NCBI GenBank assembly: GCA_012295275.1
Contig: CM022667.1
Location: 10,835,038-10,899,037 of the forward strand
Direction: 5' to 3'
Length of the DNA: 64,000 nt
Source: Chrysomallon squamiferum
Lineage: Eukaryota; Mollusca; Gastropoda; Neomphalida; Peltospiridae
The position numbers and the translations under genes are program-made. The notes under the pieces are model-generated. The model worked only from the letters and a program-made list of their open reading frames with translations, made no database searches and was not told where the DNA came from. This document shows, piece after piece, positions 1-12,000 of the stretch (positions are counted from its first letter, which is position 1; every line of letters starts with the position of its first letter).

Positions 1-120
1 CGCGCATTATCTGATAGTTGATAATCATAATTCGGGCATGCGCAGTGCCCGCCGCGGTAGATAAATTTGGAAATAAGTCGGCGGAGTGAATTTCTGTTTG
101 GGATATTTTGTCGTTTAAGC
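1..120 (+). promoter_or_regulatory. sall: 5' leader / promoter-proximal sequence of the spalt-like gene
   Basis: This is the sequence directly upstream of the chosen start codon. It is clearly richer in G+C and CpG than the introns, with cgcgc, gccgcgg and cggcgg runs, as expected around a developmental-gene start. An in-frame TAG at 58-60 closes the reading frame upstream, so the ATG at 121 is the first in-frame ATG. No TATA box is visible. The transcription start is not defined by sequence alone, and the promoter may extend left of the window. Confidence 0.6.
38..64 (+). other. short upstream ORF (8 codons)
   Basis: An ATG at 38-40 opens a frame MRSARRGR that stops at TAA 62-64, 56 bases before the main ATG. 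It is in a different frame from the main ORF. If the transcript starts upstream of 38, it could lower translation of the main protein. Whether it is transcribed cannot be told from sequence. Confidence 0.35.
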
Positions 121-193
121 ATGTCTCGCAGAAAACAGACGAAACCTCGACATTTGGATGGAGACTGCGATTTGCCTGCTTTGATAGAAAACG
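121..193 (+). CDS. sall: spalt-like transcription factor, coding exon 1 (N-terminal repressor motif)
   Basis: This exon encodes residues 1-24 plus the first base of codon 25. The protein opens with MSRRKQTKPRHL, the very conserved SALL N-terminus. In vertebrate SALL proteins this short motif recruits the NuRD histone-deacetylase complex, so a nuclear repressor role is expected here. The start is set by three things: the motif begins at the ATG, an in-frame TAG lies at 58-60, and an A occupies position -3. The exon ends at a good donor (G|GTGAGT, intron from 194), leaving phase 1. Joined to exon 2 it gives an uninterrupted ENGTPLTDD. A short separate first coding exon carrying this motif is the usual SALL layout. 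Recognition rests on the motif and the joined protein, not on a database search. Confidence 0.95.
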
Positions 194-200
194 GTGAGTG

Positions 201-1880
201 ATTCCTTTTTTTTTAATTTTATATATATATATATATGTATATATGTACACACGTGTGTGTGTGTGTATATATATTTCTCTATTTCCATTCATGCTTTTTT
301 TTTTTGTTGTTAAAAGTACCCCTGAAATAGACACACACAGTGAAATATACGAGGGAACACGTGTGTCGGAATGCTATGCGGATATTAAACGATATCGTAG
401 CTAACTAAATACTCACTCTCTCTCTCTTCCCTGTCTCTCTCGTGCGCGATATACCTTCTCCCCAAGCGTTTTTCTCGTGTTAACAAGGAAAAGAAAAAGA
501 AAAAAGACGATTCTGTTTTTTTATATATATATATATACATACAATCACTGTTAACCTTTTGAAGCGTACAGTTACTTACTGTTGTTTACCGATGAATGTT
601 TTGGTGTCATTATGTCGTGTTTTTTTTTTTTTTTTTTTTATAAAGTTATTTTTTTATTATTATAATGTTTTTAAAAAAACTTGTCAGTGTGACAGTACCT
701 CTGGGATATGACGAGTGTTTGTTTCCGCGTGCTTCGAGTGGGGTCGACCCACACCACGGGGTTTTCCAGTTGTTTTGTGCTGCTGTGTGTTACACGAGTC
801 TGACTTGTCAGTTTCATTCCCAGTGTCTGTTTCTTTTTCACTTGTACACCTTCTCTCTTTTGACTTTTTACGTTTTTTTCTTTTGACTTTTACAATTTTT
901 TTTTTTTTTTTTACTTGTATACTGTTGTTTTTTTTCTTTTTTTTAACTCTTATAATTTTTTTCGTTTCTTTTCTTTTGACGTGTAGATCTTTTTCATTTT
1001 ATTCTTCTGATTTGTATTTTATTTATTTTTTTGACGCTTACAGTTTTTCTTTTTGTTGTTATATATTTTCACTTGTTTATTTATTTTTTAAATTACGTAA
1101 TTCATTTCCGAAATACATTAACCATAATATATTCTTTATTTTTTTCTTATTTTATTTTATCGGCATTAGTTATTTAATTGTTTCAACTCATATATACTTC
1201 GTGTGAACATAATTATTATTTGACATAATGGTACATAAAATTTGAAACAACAACATTATCGTAACATTTTAAAATTAACCTTTTAGATGATCATAATAAT
1301 AATAACAGTAGTAATAATAATAATAATAATAACAGTAGTAAAATATTAACGTTTTAAGGTAACAGTAAATATTGACGTTTTAGGTTTAATTTCTGTTCAT
1401 ACGTATGTTATGTGTGTGTTGAAAGAACGGAATGATTGTAGTAAATATAGTACGATTTTGTTTTTAAAATTTTATTTTCGAGAATAATTTCTACGACTCT
1501 GTGTGCATGCTGGTACAGTGGGTCGCGCGCGAACGTAAGCTTAATGAAATCCCGACATCTTTCGCAGTAGGTGATTCAAGTAAATAAACACCACGTTGTA
1601 AATCTGTAATTTTTACTTAATTTTAGTACGATGGTGCAAAAAAAAAAAATAAACAAATAAATAAATAAACTTTTATTATAATATTTTTTTTAAAAATTAA
1701 ATAATAATTACACAAAGCAAACATATTTTTATTTTCTTAGATTTTTAAGAAAAAAATGCCTGTAACATGTACTACTATTACATTTCATTTTTTTTTTTTT
1801 TTTTTTTTTAAAGCGAATAACATTTTGCTTCATTGATTTTGCGAAATTATGATCATTAAATCGTTGTAAATCATTTTAGA
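201..1880. other. AT-rich intronic low-complexity block
   Basis: This block is T-rich intron with (TA)n at about 220-245 and 523-536, TG repeats at 253-265, and several poly-T runs (620-640, 896-912, 1789-1811). An AAT/AGT-type trinucleotide tract lies at 1289-1340. No gene is visible. Open frames here are phenylalanine-rich translations of T-rich DNA. Confidence 0.7.
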
Positions 1881-2335
1881 ATTACGAACAACAGGCGATT
1901 TGCGCCCCGTCACTTCCCTGCCTGCAGAAATCAAAGGCAAAACGTCGCGAAATTTACAATATTTCCTATGTCATAAAAACATATTTTAATATTAGCCAAC
2001 ACACACACCTGCGCGTTTTATCTACCTGAAATGGACACCTAGGGGAGGTGGGGGTGGGGGGTGTTGTTAGTGAAACGTACAACATCGTGTAACCTATCGG
2101 ATGTCAAATATGAAACATTCCGAATCAGCCCCTTTCATTGAGGTGTGGTGATCTGTAGAAAGTATAGGCAGATTTTTTAAAGGAATTTTGTTACAAGGGG
2201 GTCAGAGGCTGACGAATATTTTCTTTTTCATTAATCGTTTATTATGACCGCTAAACAATGGAAGAAATGGATAGGGGAATACGTTTCACATGTAGATGAT
2301 ATTGGGTGTCAAAACTGAACAGCTTGCATGACTGT
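1880..2335. promoter_or_regulatory. balanced-composition island, candidate regulatory element
   Basis: This is non-repetitive sequence in otherwise low-complexity intron, about 1.7-2.1 kb downstream of the start exon. It contains a SOX-type AACAATG at 2254-2260, a T-box-like AGGTGTGG near 2140, and a G-rich run at 2042-2060. It is proposed as a regulatory candidate only from composition, motif content and proximity to the promoter. Confidence 0.3.
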
Positions 2336-3820
2336 AATCTGGGGGTATTATTATTTAAAACTTAAGAAAGATACGATGATATTAAATTTAAAAAAAAAAA
2401 AAGAAGAAGAAAACAAACCGAAAATACCAGATAGTCTTGCTTTGGTATGCGGGGTTTTAAAAAAAAAAAAAAAAAAAAAAAAATGCTTATATATCACGAC
2501 AAATGTTTATTGTTTTGTTTTTTCGTGAATCATACCTACGCACATGTGCATTTCACGATTGAAAATGATAAGATCACGAGACAATTGAACACGCACGTGT
2601 GCGTTATTAATTATATTACTTGAAATACGATTTTGGTAAATAATTCTTCTTGCACAATTAACGTTTTAAAATAGATATGGTCATTTTCAAAACATATATA
2701 TATATATATATTTATTCATATTCACATTCATGTTCATATTCGCTAGTCAAATGAACATTTCTTTATGCAGTACACTTTATAAATAATTTATTATATTTAA
2801 GTTTAAACAAAATATTTTAGCCTTTACAAAAAATGCTCGATATTAATTTGAAGAAATTGATTTCAAAGATGTCAGGCATATTTCTAATCCATAATGACGT
2901 ATTGTAATTATTACAGCTTTGTTTTGTAATATGTGAACATTTATAATACATTTTTCACGTGTATGGATTTTTTCTTTTCTTTTATTCTTATTTTTTTTGT
3001 TTTGACTTTCGAAAAAAACAGATGTTATTTTGACAAATACGTGCAAAGTGCTCTGTGTCTGAGAATTAATTTATTTAAAATTAATATTAAATGTTTAAAT
3101 TACATTTAGCAACGATTAAATGTCTAATACAGAGTTGTATGTATTTGTGGGTTGGTGTGTTGAAGTTTGAGTTGACATCTGAATGTCGGAAATAAATTTT
3201 AAAATGTCTATATTGAAAATGCATTAAAACATTCACTTTCGATATATTCATTAAAAAAAATAAAAAATACATACATACATACATACACTATTATTACTAC
3301 ACTAAATACACAGACATTATTACAGAAATTTGTATGTATGTATGTATGTATATATTTGTTACATTTACAACAAAATACCACTTCCAATATAGTCTTTTAA
3401 ATTAGATTTTTATATTTTTTTTCGTTTAAAATTATTATTATTATTATTTTTTTTTTTTAATCACAAACTACTTTCGTTCACAAAACTACAACACTGTAGT
3501 GTGAATGGATCACTGTTGAAAAATTCGTCCTGTTTGCATTAGTGCACGTAACAAAAGCTTAAGAAGAAAACGACGAGTATTAACAAGACAGACGTAGACA
3601 GAAAAAGTACTGATCCCTGAGCAAAATCCGTCAAACTAATACAAAGTCAGGTTGATTTCTACTCGCGAAATTGACGTTTTCTACTCGCTCTGCAAAACAG
3701 ACATCTTCTTCTTCTTCTTCTTCTTTTAATTCAAACTTCAGATAAAAATATTTGTGACACACGAAATATGACATAAGTAACTCAAGAAATAGACGACATT
3801 TGTAATAAATTAAACGTTAA
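2336..3820. other. AT-rich intronic block
   Basis: It contains poly-A at 2460-2483, (TA)n at 2696-2710, CATA repeats at 3268-3288, GTAT repeats at 3330-3352 and (CTT)n at 3706-3726. Nothing gene-like was found. Confidence 0.6.
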
Positions 3821-3960
3821 ATTTGTAACGTTCGAAATAGGTATTTGTAACGTTCAAAAAAGATTTTTGTAACGTTCGAAATAGATATTTGTAACGTTCA
3901 AAAAAGATTTTTGTAACGTACGAAATAGATATTTGTAACGTACGATATAGATATTTCTGA
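3821..3960. repeat. 22-bp minisatellite
   Basis: Consecutive units of about 22 bp start with GTAACGTTCGAAATAG or GTAACGTTCAAAAAAG. The two types alternate, so the real repeat is a 44-bp dimer. Core AACGTT is palindromic, and later copies change it to ACGTACG. Weaker copies continue to about 4080. The minus-strand open frame over it (about 89 codons) only reflects the repeat. Confidence 0.85.
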
Positions 3961-4539
3961 AATAAAAATATACATTTGTAACGAATGAAACATGATCTAC
4001 GTAACTCAGGAAATACACATCCTTTTTTTTGAATAAACAAAATTACAGTTGTAACGTACGAAATAAACAATTGTAACATAGGAATTTAATATACACACAA
4101 AACACACCCTATCACATATAAATTGTTTAACTTGCTTTTAGATATATAGATGCTTTATAATGTACGTTTAATACTTGAAATAAACATTTTAAAAGATGTG
4201 AAATATACACGTTTTTCTCTACATTTCTGTGCATAATAATAATAAGTCTATTTATTACAAGAAACACACACACTATAACATCTATTTTTCGACCACATAT
4301 AAAAAGATTATTTTAAAAATAATAAATAACTAAACAAATTACCACACACCTAAAGTAAATCATATTATAAATAAAAAAATAATATACACAAAATATTTAA
4401 ATAAATAATAATGCTGCTTGAAACACGATCCACTAAAGTACACGAAAACTTCTAAACTGACATTGATTAATAAAACCATGTTTTTCTCTTTAACGTTAAG
4501 AAAAATAACGCAAGATATGATAAACGGTAAATCCCGCGG

Positions 4540-4561
4540 TAGTAGTAGTAGTAGTAGTAGT
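4540..4561. repeat. (GTA)n microsatellite
   Basis: About seven GTA units follow a short CCCGCGG sequence and precede a GC-rich patch (4575-4605) that is unusual for this intron. Confidence 0.8.
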
Positions 4562-4689
4562 AGAAGACACAGACCCTAGCAGGGGCGGGGTCCAGGGCCA
4601 AGGATAGTTAAATCTACTACAGAGACAATTAACGACAATTTGTACGTTGTCATTGTATACGCGGGGTGCATGTTTTTCAACAGAGGGGG

Positions 4690-5125
4690 ATCGATAAACG
4701 TGTTAAATTTGTCTGTCCTTTCAACGTATTTTAATGTCTGTTTCTTTCAACGCGTGACCAGTTCGAATGTGTTGTTTTAATAAGTTAATATTCGTCTGTT
4801 GTCTTAAGCATGTTATGCTGTTCGTCTGTAATTTTATTATGTTCATTTTTGTCTGGATTCTTATTTTATTTAATTTTTTTTTTTTTTAGCATGTTAAATT
4901 GTTTGTCGATTTCATGTGTCGATTTAACATGTTAAAATTGGTTTTTTTGTTTGTCGATTTAACACGTTAATTTCATCTGTCGTTTAAAACATGTTAATTG
5001 TCTGTCGTTTTAACATGTTAATTGTCTGTCGTTTTAACATGGTAATGATCTGTCGTTTTAACATGGTAATTTTTTGTCGATTTAACATTTAAAATTCGTC
5101 TGTTGTTTTTTAACGTATGCAGCAT
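4690..5125. repeat. degenerate 24-bp minisatellite with palindromic core
   Basis: The units read approximately TTAACATGTTAATTGTCTGTC followed by GTT. From 4991 the copies start at 4991, 5015, 5039, 5063 and 5087, exactly 24 bp apart. Diverged copies with TGTCTGT/GTCGATTTAACA extend left to about 4690. The core TTAACATGTTAA is a perfect 12-bp palindrome. Confidence 0.85.
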
Positions 5126-5451
5126 CTCAGAATATTTCACAAGTTGAGAATTGGTTAAATGTTGCTTTGCACGGGGTTTATGGATTTCTGTGACTTTTAA
5201 ACTGTGCTATTTTTGTATTTATTGCTGTTTTTAAAAATAGAAATAATAATGTGTTTAAAGAACTCTTGTCTGATGTGTTAAAATGACTTATAAAACCACT
5301 CAGTGGATCCATAGAATGCTTGTTTTCATACGAAGTAAATTGCTATTATTTCCTTTAAACATTTTATAAGTATGAAATAATTAATAAACACATTTTTTAA
5401 TATACTGTAGATGTATTTTTAAACATTTCGATTGTATACATAATGAGATAA

Positions 5452-5456
<5 letters not shown>

Positions 5457-5503
<47 letters not shown>
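5457..5503. repeat. (AT)n microsatellite
   Basis: An uninterrupted run of AT dinucleotides, about 47 bp. Confidence 0.95.
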
Positions 5504-5507
<4 letters not shown>

Positions 5508-5627
5508 CAGACTTTTCAGTACATCAATATATATCAAATTGCTGATATTTGATACACACATGCAAAATTATATTGTAATAAATTTTTATATATAAATATA
5601 TACTGTTTGATTATTTCTTAAGCATCG

Positions 5628-5628
5628 A

Positions 5629-5691
<63 letters not shown>
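5628..5691. repeat. (ATT)n microsatellite
   Basis: About 21 uninterrupted ATT units. Confidence 0.95.
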
Positions 5692-6336
5692 AAAATGTAT
5701 ATACACATAAATGCACAAATATACTATTCTTTATTTAAATCATATACATATTTTACGCATACAAGTTTAATTTTATATTTTTTATTTACTTAGCCAATAA
5801 AAAAATTATTATAATAAATTATGTTAAGTTTTTATATGCAGATAGTAAAATATATTTCAAAAACAAATTAAATACTGAACAGGATTTAAGAATATCCGCA
5901 GTGTATTTATTTTTATTAAAATCAAACACGTTATAGTAAGTAATTTCAAATATCGATACCCCTGTTATATTGTTAATTTTTGTTCACGTAAATTGGCTCA
6001 CGAAAACAAACAACAAACAGACAAAATTTAAATTACGATTTACACTAAAACTGTTACGTTTTATACAGCGGTCAAATTACTGAAGTGTTAATTTATTTTA
6101 TATATATGCATGTGTATATTTGTAAATACATGTACATGTGCATGTATATTAATATGTATGTATGTGTGCATGTAAAGGTATGTTTATATTTGTATATAGT
6201 TATGTGTGTGTAGATGTATATTAATGTGTATGTGTGTGTGTGTGTGTGTATGTATGTATATATATATATATAATCTACATTTTGTATATTTGTATGGGTA
6301 TGGGGGAGCGAGACGATTTTGTTATATTTATTTATT

Positions 6337-6369
<33 letters not shown>

Positions 6370-7735
6370 TACAAATTAAATTATTACATACAGCATATTC
6401 AAAAGTAAACGACATATTATTGTCACGTACATATTAGATTGAAGATAACGACGCAAAAACATTGTAAACTGTTTTTCAAATACGTGATGTAAAGTTTATA
6501 CACAAACATGGATAAAATTCCGATGAACGTATGGAGAATACACACGTTCATATCTATAATTAGTAAATTTTATAAATAATTTCACACCGTTAAAAATAAA
6601 TGAAAATTATTAAATTAAAAAAACAAAAAAACATTATCTTATTAAATCCATTTTTTTTTTTTCTTTCAAGTTCCCAAAAAGATAAATTAATTAAAAGAAC
6701 AAAAAAAACAAACAAAAAAAACGAAGTATAAAAAAATAACAAAATTCTTCGGTTATATATTATTTGACATTAAATCCAAGAAAATGGCGATATTTAAACA
6801 AGCTCTGATAAATAATTCAAATGTCAATCTCATACACAGGGAATCGATTTAATTAGAATTTCGACATGAATTAAAAATTATATTGCACGTACATAGACGG
6901 TTAGGAATAATTAAGTATCGTGTCGATAAATTTTATATATTGCATCATGACGTGAATTGAATATGCCAGTTCGTCAATAAATAATAAATTAGACTTTTTC
7001 ACATAACCGTGCGTATTTCACAACAACAAATATAAATATTAAATTTTATATACACAAACACGAGAACAGTTTTCAATAAATGAAAATGATAAAAAAAAAG
7101 TGGTTTGTTTAAGTTTGAATGAAAACATGAAGTTTCGGAAGTTTTTAGTATATATCATTTATATTTTTGCATCAGACTTTTGTGTTTTTAAAACGATTAA
7201 TACTGAAGCATTTGTTTCTTCGTTTTATGTAATATTACGTTCAGTATTAATATGTGCACATGTTTATGTAAAATATCGATAAATATTAAACTGTAATTAT
7301 TTTTTTCCCTTCTCGTTTTAAGAAATATATCGTTACTACGGCATAATACATTTAAAACATCGATAAAAATAACAAAATGTATATATATGGTTTTTTTTTT
7401 TTTTTTTTTTTTAATTATTTCTACATTTAATATAATATAAGGAGTAGTTTTGCCATCACGTTTATGAATCGATAAATACATATTTTTTAGTCTCACGTTT
7501 TATTGAATATATTATTAAAACTGAATATTGTTACATCAGCTATTAAAAATATTTATAAATTCAACCATTTTTTTTTTCTTCTTCTCCTTTAGTGTTCAGA
7601 GGGGATATATATATATATATATTGTATATATTTTGTTGAACACCTCCTTTTCTCACTTACACTCACATACGCACATGCATCAGATTTTTGTTTAATTTTT
7701 AAATAAGTATCGTTTGTCTCAAACGAGAAAACGCG
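5692..7735. other. AT-rich intronic block
   Basis: It holds TG/TA mixed repeats at 6090-6290, (TTA)n near 6345-6369, poly-T at 7389-7412 and (TA)n at 7605-7622. No coding or RNA gene is recognised. Confidence 0.6.
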
Positions 7736-8040
7736 AGATAAAACGTTATTGTTAAACAAATAACTTCCGTCTCGGACGCAAAGGGTCAGGCAGGCAGAGT
7801 TAAAGGGTATCCAAATAGTGTACGGATCTGATAAATAAACAACCAGGGTCGTAACGACTCTGGGTGTGAACGAGGGCCACTCAGGGTAAAGGGTATTTAG
7901 CTCGGGCTTTGATAATACTTTGTAGTATTTATGGTGACTGTTGCAGGGCCGGTTCTAGCAGAATGTTCGTGAAACAGGGGGTACTACCGCTGTCGTTTTT
8001 GAGAGGGTATATCGAGATGAAAAGGATTTATAATTACAGA
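7736..8040. promoter_or_regulatory. balanced-composition island
   Basis: About 300 bp of non-repetitive sequence with much higher G+C than its flanks. It includes repeated AAAGGGT words (near 7780, 7802 and 7887) and a GGGCCGGTTCTAGC stretch near 7947. It could be a conserved regulatory element or an old mobile-element remnant. Sequence alone does not decide. Confidence 0.25.
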
Positions 8041-8065
8041 AGAAAAATAAATAAACAAATAAATA

Positions 8066-8168
8066 AATAAATAAAATAAAACAAAAGAACAGTATTAATA
8101 ACAACATAAATTAATAAATAAATAAAATAAAACAAAAGAACAGTATTAATAACAACATAAATTAATAA
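8066..8168. repeat. 51-bp direct duplication
   Basis: A segment containing ACAAAAGAACAGTATTAATA occurs at 8081 and again 51 bp later, with identical flanks. This is a recent two-copy tandem duplication next to an (AAAT)n tract. Confidence 0.85.
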
Positions 8169-8172
8169 ATAA

Positions 8173-9462
8173 ATAAATTAGAACAATAGAAGGGTCAAAC
8201 AAATTCGGGGGCGCTCTCGCTCGCTCTATGTGTCCAGCCTTAGATCATATTCGTTGGATACACACATGCGGTTGTTATCCATAAGAGAACGTTACACACT
8301 GAAAAACGGCAATTAATAATAAAAAAAGATACGTTCAGAATTTTCCCATAATAGCCAGGCATGTGGATTTAGTCCATTACTAAGTTCTGAAATGGACTGC
8401 AACATTTTCGTTCAGGGGTTCATTGTGCGAGACGTCATAACCGTTATATATTAAGATTCCGTGCATGCCACGAGTTTCGTTCGTGACATTTGGAAGAAGA
8501 CGAAAGATAAGGAAAGAAAAATGACAAACAGGCTCGAGAACGATAATTATAAAAGTTATAAAAGTGTGTTTTAGATGACAAGGTGTACCAAACTATTGTT
8601 TGAGACCAATTTCTGTTTTTTTATATTAAATTTCTTTTTGTATTAAAACAAACACACACACACACACATACATACATATATACATATACACAAACACGTT
8701 ATTTTAAATGCATTTTTAATCATTTGTAAAATAAACTCCATCAATTATTAATTAACTATTAATTTGCTTATTTATTGTTTCATTATTATTTTTATTTATA
8801 AATTATTTATGTATGATCCATTAAATTCATGATGATTATAGTTTTTAATTTACATTTGTATATATATATATATGTATATAGTTATAGTACAATATTTTAT
8901 ATCCATTTAATTATATTGTAAGGCAATGTATCACTCTGCCATCAATATATATGTGTGTTTTATATGCAAATATAATACACACTTTTGAAACAAAAAATTA
9001 TATATATGTAGCATTGATTATTATTTCTCTTAGAATTTAAGCTACAAGTTAATAGGACTGATAAAATGATATATAATTTAATTATTTTGTATTTTGTTTT
9101 AATCTTTTATAAATTATATATAAACAATAGAAATAAATATTTCTTTTGATTGCTGTAGATAAAAGGGAATATAACTTTTTTACCCATGCAGATGTAAAGA
9201 TATTATTGACAGAAACATTTAAGCTCCAGGATTAATATTGTTTACACTAATTACTGATGTAGTAGTAGTAGTTGCAGTAATAGAACCGGCAGCAGTAAAA
9301 TAATTTAATGAATAATATTAATCATTATCATCATCCATCATTCTCATTCTTTTTTCTCCTCATCCTCATCATCATTATCACCATAATCATCATAATCATC
9401 ATCAATATCATAACATATAAATAATAAATAATTTCCTACAAATACACAATCTTATTCAGCCA

Positions 9463-9493
<31 letters not shown>

Positions 9494-9496
9494 CCC

Positions 9497-9533
<37 letters not shown>

Positions 9534-10114
9534 GCACACACACACATTCATTCATTTGCAAATCCCTGACTCCCAATAACAGTTTAATTATTTAAAACCC
9601 GTAGTCCTCCTCATCTGGGATTCTGCATAATTACTTGTGTGTTTAAAATTTATGTTTCCACTGGCAATCAAGAGCAGAGGTCACAGGGTTAAACGCCCAA
9701 CTAGGAACAGGGAGAGACAACTCACCGATGTTAAATGGGATAAATTGATTTAGTTTTGACGTGGCTCATGTGTTAGCTTTCTTCGAGAGAGAGAGAGAGA
9801 GAGGGAGAGAGAGAGGGAGAGAGAGAGGGAGAGATTGCCGCTAAACAAAATGATCAGATTTCTGTTTTGTCAAACATGTAGCAGTGTGTTAATAAAAACT
9901 TAATGGCCGGTTGATGAAAATATATTTCCTTTCGGCATGTTGTATATTATAACTTGTTTTTGTGTGTGTGTGTGTATGTGATGGATTGAGATAGTAAAGA
10001 ATAGATTTAACATTGCACTGTGTATATGAAAAAAAAGCAGGAATTCAAGGGCACTGTAAACACTGAACATATATTTAAGAGTAATTTACTACCTACCAAC
10101 CTACCTACATATAT
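8173..10114. other. AT-rich intron with short microsatellites
   Basis: It contains (CA)n at 8651-8668, TCA-type trinucleotides at 9320-9412, (CT)n then (CA)n at 9468-9546, and (GA)n at 9786-9833. A balanced patch at about 9655-9780 includes AGGTCACAGGGTT at 9678-9690, a DR1-like nuclear receptor sequence. No gene is seen. Confidence 0.55.
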
Positions 10115-10143
10115 ATATTTCTCAATATTGATATTATTCTTAT

Positions 10144-10224
<81 letters not shown>

Positions 10225-10281
10225 AACATATACATATATATATGTATGTATATAAGAATAAATATCAATATTGAGAAATAT
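10115..10281. repeat. 45-bp inverted repeat flanking an (AT)n tract
   Basis: The left arm starts ATATTTCTCAATATTGATAT at 10115. The right arm is its near-perfect reverse complement ending at 10281 (ATCAATATTGAGAAATAT). The arms continue through TTCTTATATACATACATATA and enclose about 65 bp of AT dinucleotides. The whole can fold into one long hairpin or cruciform. Confidence 0.85.
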
Positions 10282-10439
10282 TAATATTTGTAATATTTAT
10301 TTTATTATATGAATATAGATAGACAGACAGATAAGTAGATATAAATGAATATTAAAATTACATATTTAATAATAAAGTACATGTTTACAAGATATTTACT
10401 GTGCAAACTATACTCAAGTTTGCCATTGTTGCTAAGATG

Positions 10440-11110
10440 TGGCTAAAAAAAAAAAAGATAATCCAATTTTAAAAAGAAATAAAATGATAAAAAGAAACTC
10501 TGCCGCAATAAAATAGAATTTAAAATAAGATAAAAATCTCTCCTTGTATGAAAGATCCATAAAATGAAATAAAAATAAAATTAAGAAAAAAATAAATAAG
10601 AAATATAATAAAAAAAAAAATTCTGTAGCTATTGGGGTGATATTAAAACTGAAATAAATGTTTTTAAAATCTTAGTATTTTCCATATCAGAGTGGCAGAT
10701 TTAGCAAAAATAAATAACTAAAATGAAATAAAATAAATAAATAAATAGATAAATAAAATTAAAAAAAAGAACAAAAAGAATTAAAATAGCTCAAGAGAGG
10801 AAGGACGAATTTAAAAAAAAATAAAATGAAAGATAAATAACTTACATAAAATGTCCTAAAAAAGTTTTAAAAATTAAAAAAGAAAATAATAAATAAATAA
10901 ATAAATAAATAATAATAACAATACCAAAAAAATAATCAATTCTGAAATTATAAAAAAAAAAAAGAGGTCTTTCCAAACCACCAAAGAAGATATTTTGAAG
11001 ATAGATTTAAAAAAATAAATAATAATAAAATTAAAATGAATTTAGAAAAAAAAAAAAAAAAATTAGAAATAAATAAATAAAATTATCTTCTCAAAATCAA
11101 AGAAATGTTT
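10440..11110. other. A-rich strand-asymmetric block
   Basis: The plus strand is dominated by A runs and AAAT/AATA words, with few T runs. No gene is visible. It is paired with a T-rich block from about 11280. Confidence 0.7.
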
Positions 11111-11279
11111 AATCTGCCTTTTTCCAAGTTGTTTATGAAAATAAATTTTAGTAAAACTAAAACTACATCCACAGTTTTGTGGTTTTGTCATAAAATTTTT
11201 TGTCACCCTAAAACATTAATTTTAATATCTAAGTGTACAGACTAAGCCTATGGTGAAATCCCATTCAATAAAACCAGCT

Positions 11280-12000
11280 TCAAAATATCTTTTTAATTTT
11301 AATTGTTTATTGTTATTGTTATTATTATTATTATTATTTTTTCCATGCCTTCTTATGGTCTTTTTGTTTATTATAATTTTGTTTTGTTTTTTAAATTAAA
11401 TTTAAAAAAGTGATTTGTTATAACTTTGGTTTTACTGTTTTTGTTGCTTGTGTTTTTGTTATTACAATTTTGTAATTTTGAATTTATTTATTTTATGTAT
11501 ATTATTACTTTTATAGTTATTAGATTTTTGATTTTATCAAAAAATACAATTTGTTATTTCCACGTTTGTAATTTATCATTTTTAATTATATCTTTTTATT
11601 AATTATTTGTTTTGTTTTTTTAAAATTATTGTTGTGCGTATGCAGTTTTACTTTTTATAATATTTATTTTAACAGTTTTGGTTATTTTTTTTTATTTTAA
11701 TGTTTTGGTTATTTTGAATAGATTAATCTGTTTTAATGTTTTTCTTAAAACTTAATATTTTAATTATTTTTTTTGGTTATTTGTTTATTTTATTTTATCA
11801 CTTATTTTTTTTTTTTACTGAAACCTTTAAATAATTTATTTTGATTTTTACTTTTTTATTTACTCTTTCTTTTTAACTTGTTTCTTTTTTCTTTTTGTTT
11901 TGTTTTTTATTTTTTGTTGTCTTTTTTAAACGTTAAAAGTTTATTGGTTTTCGGTGTTAAAATCAATTACTTTCAAATTTGAAATTTATTTTTATTTGAA
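11280..12000. other. T-rich strand-asymmetric block
   Basis: The plus strand is dominated by T runs and TTTA/TTTG words, the reverse bias of 10440-11110. No gene is visible. Confidence 0.7.

Noticed and set aside
2040-2062. G-rich run as a G-quadruplex
   Set aside because: Only three G3+ runs are properly separated, so it falls short of a canonical motif.
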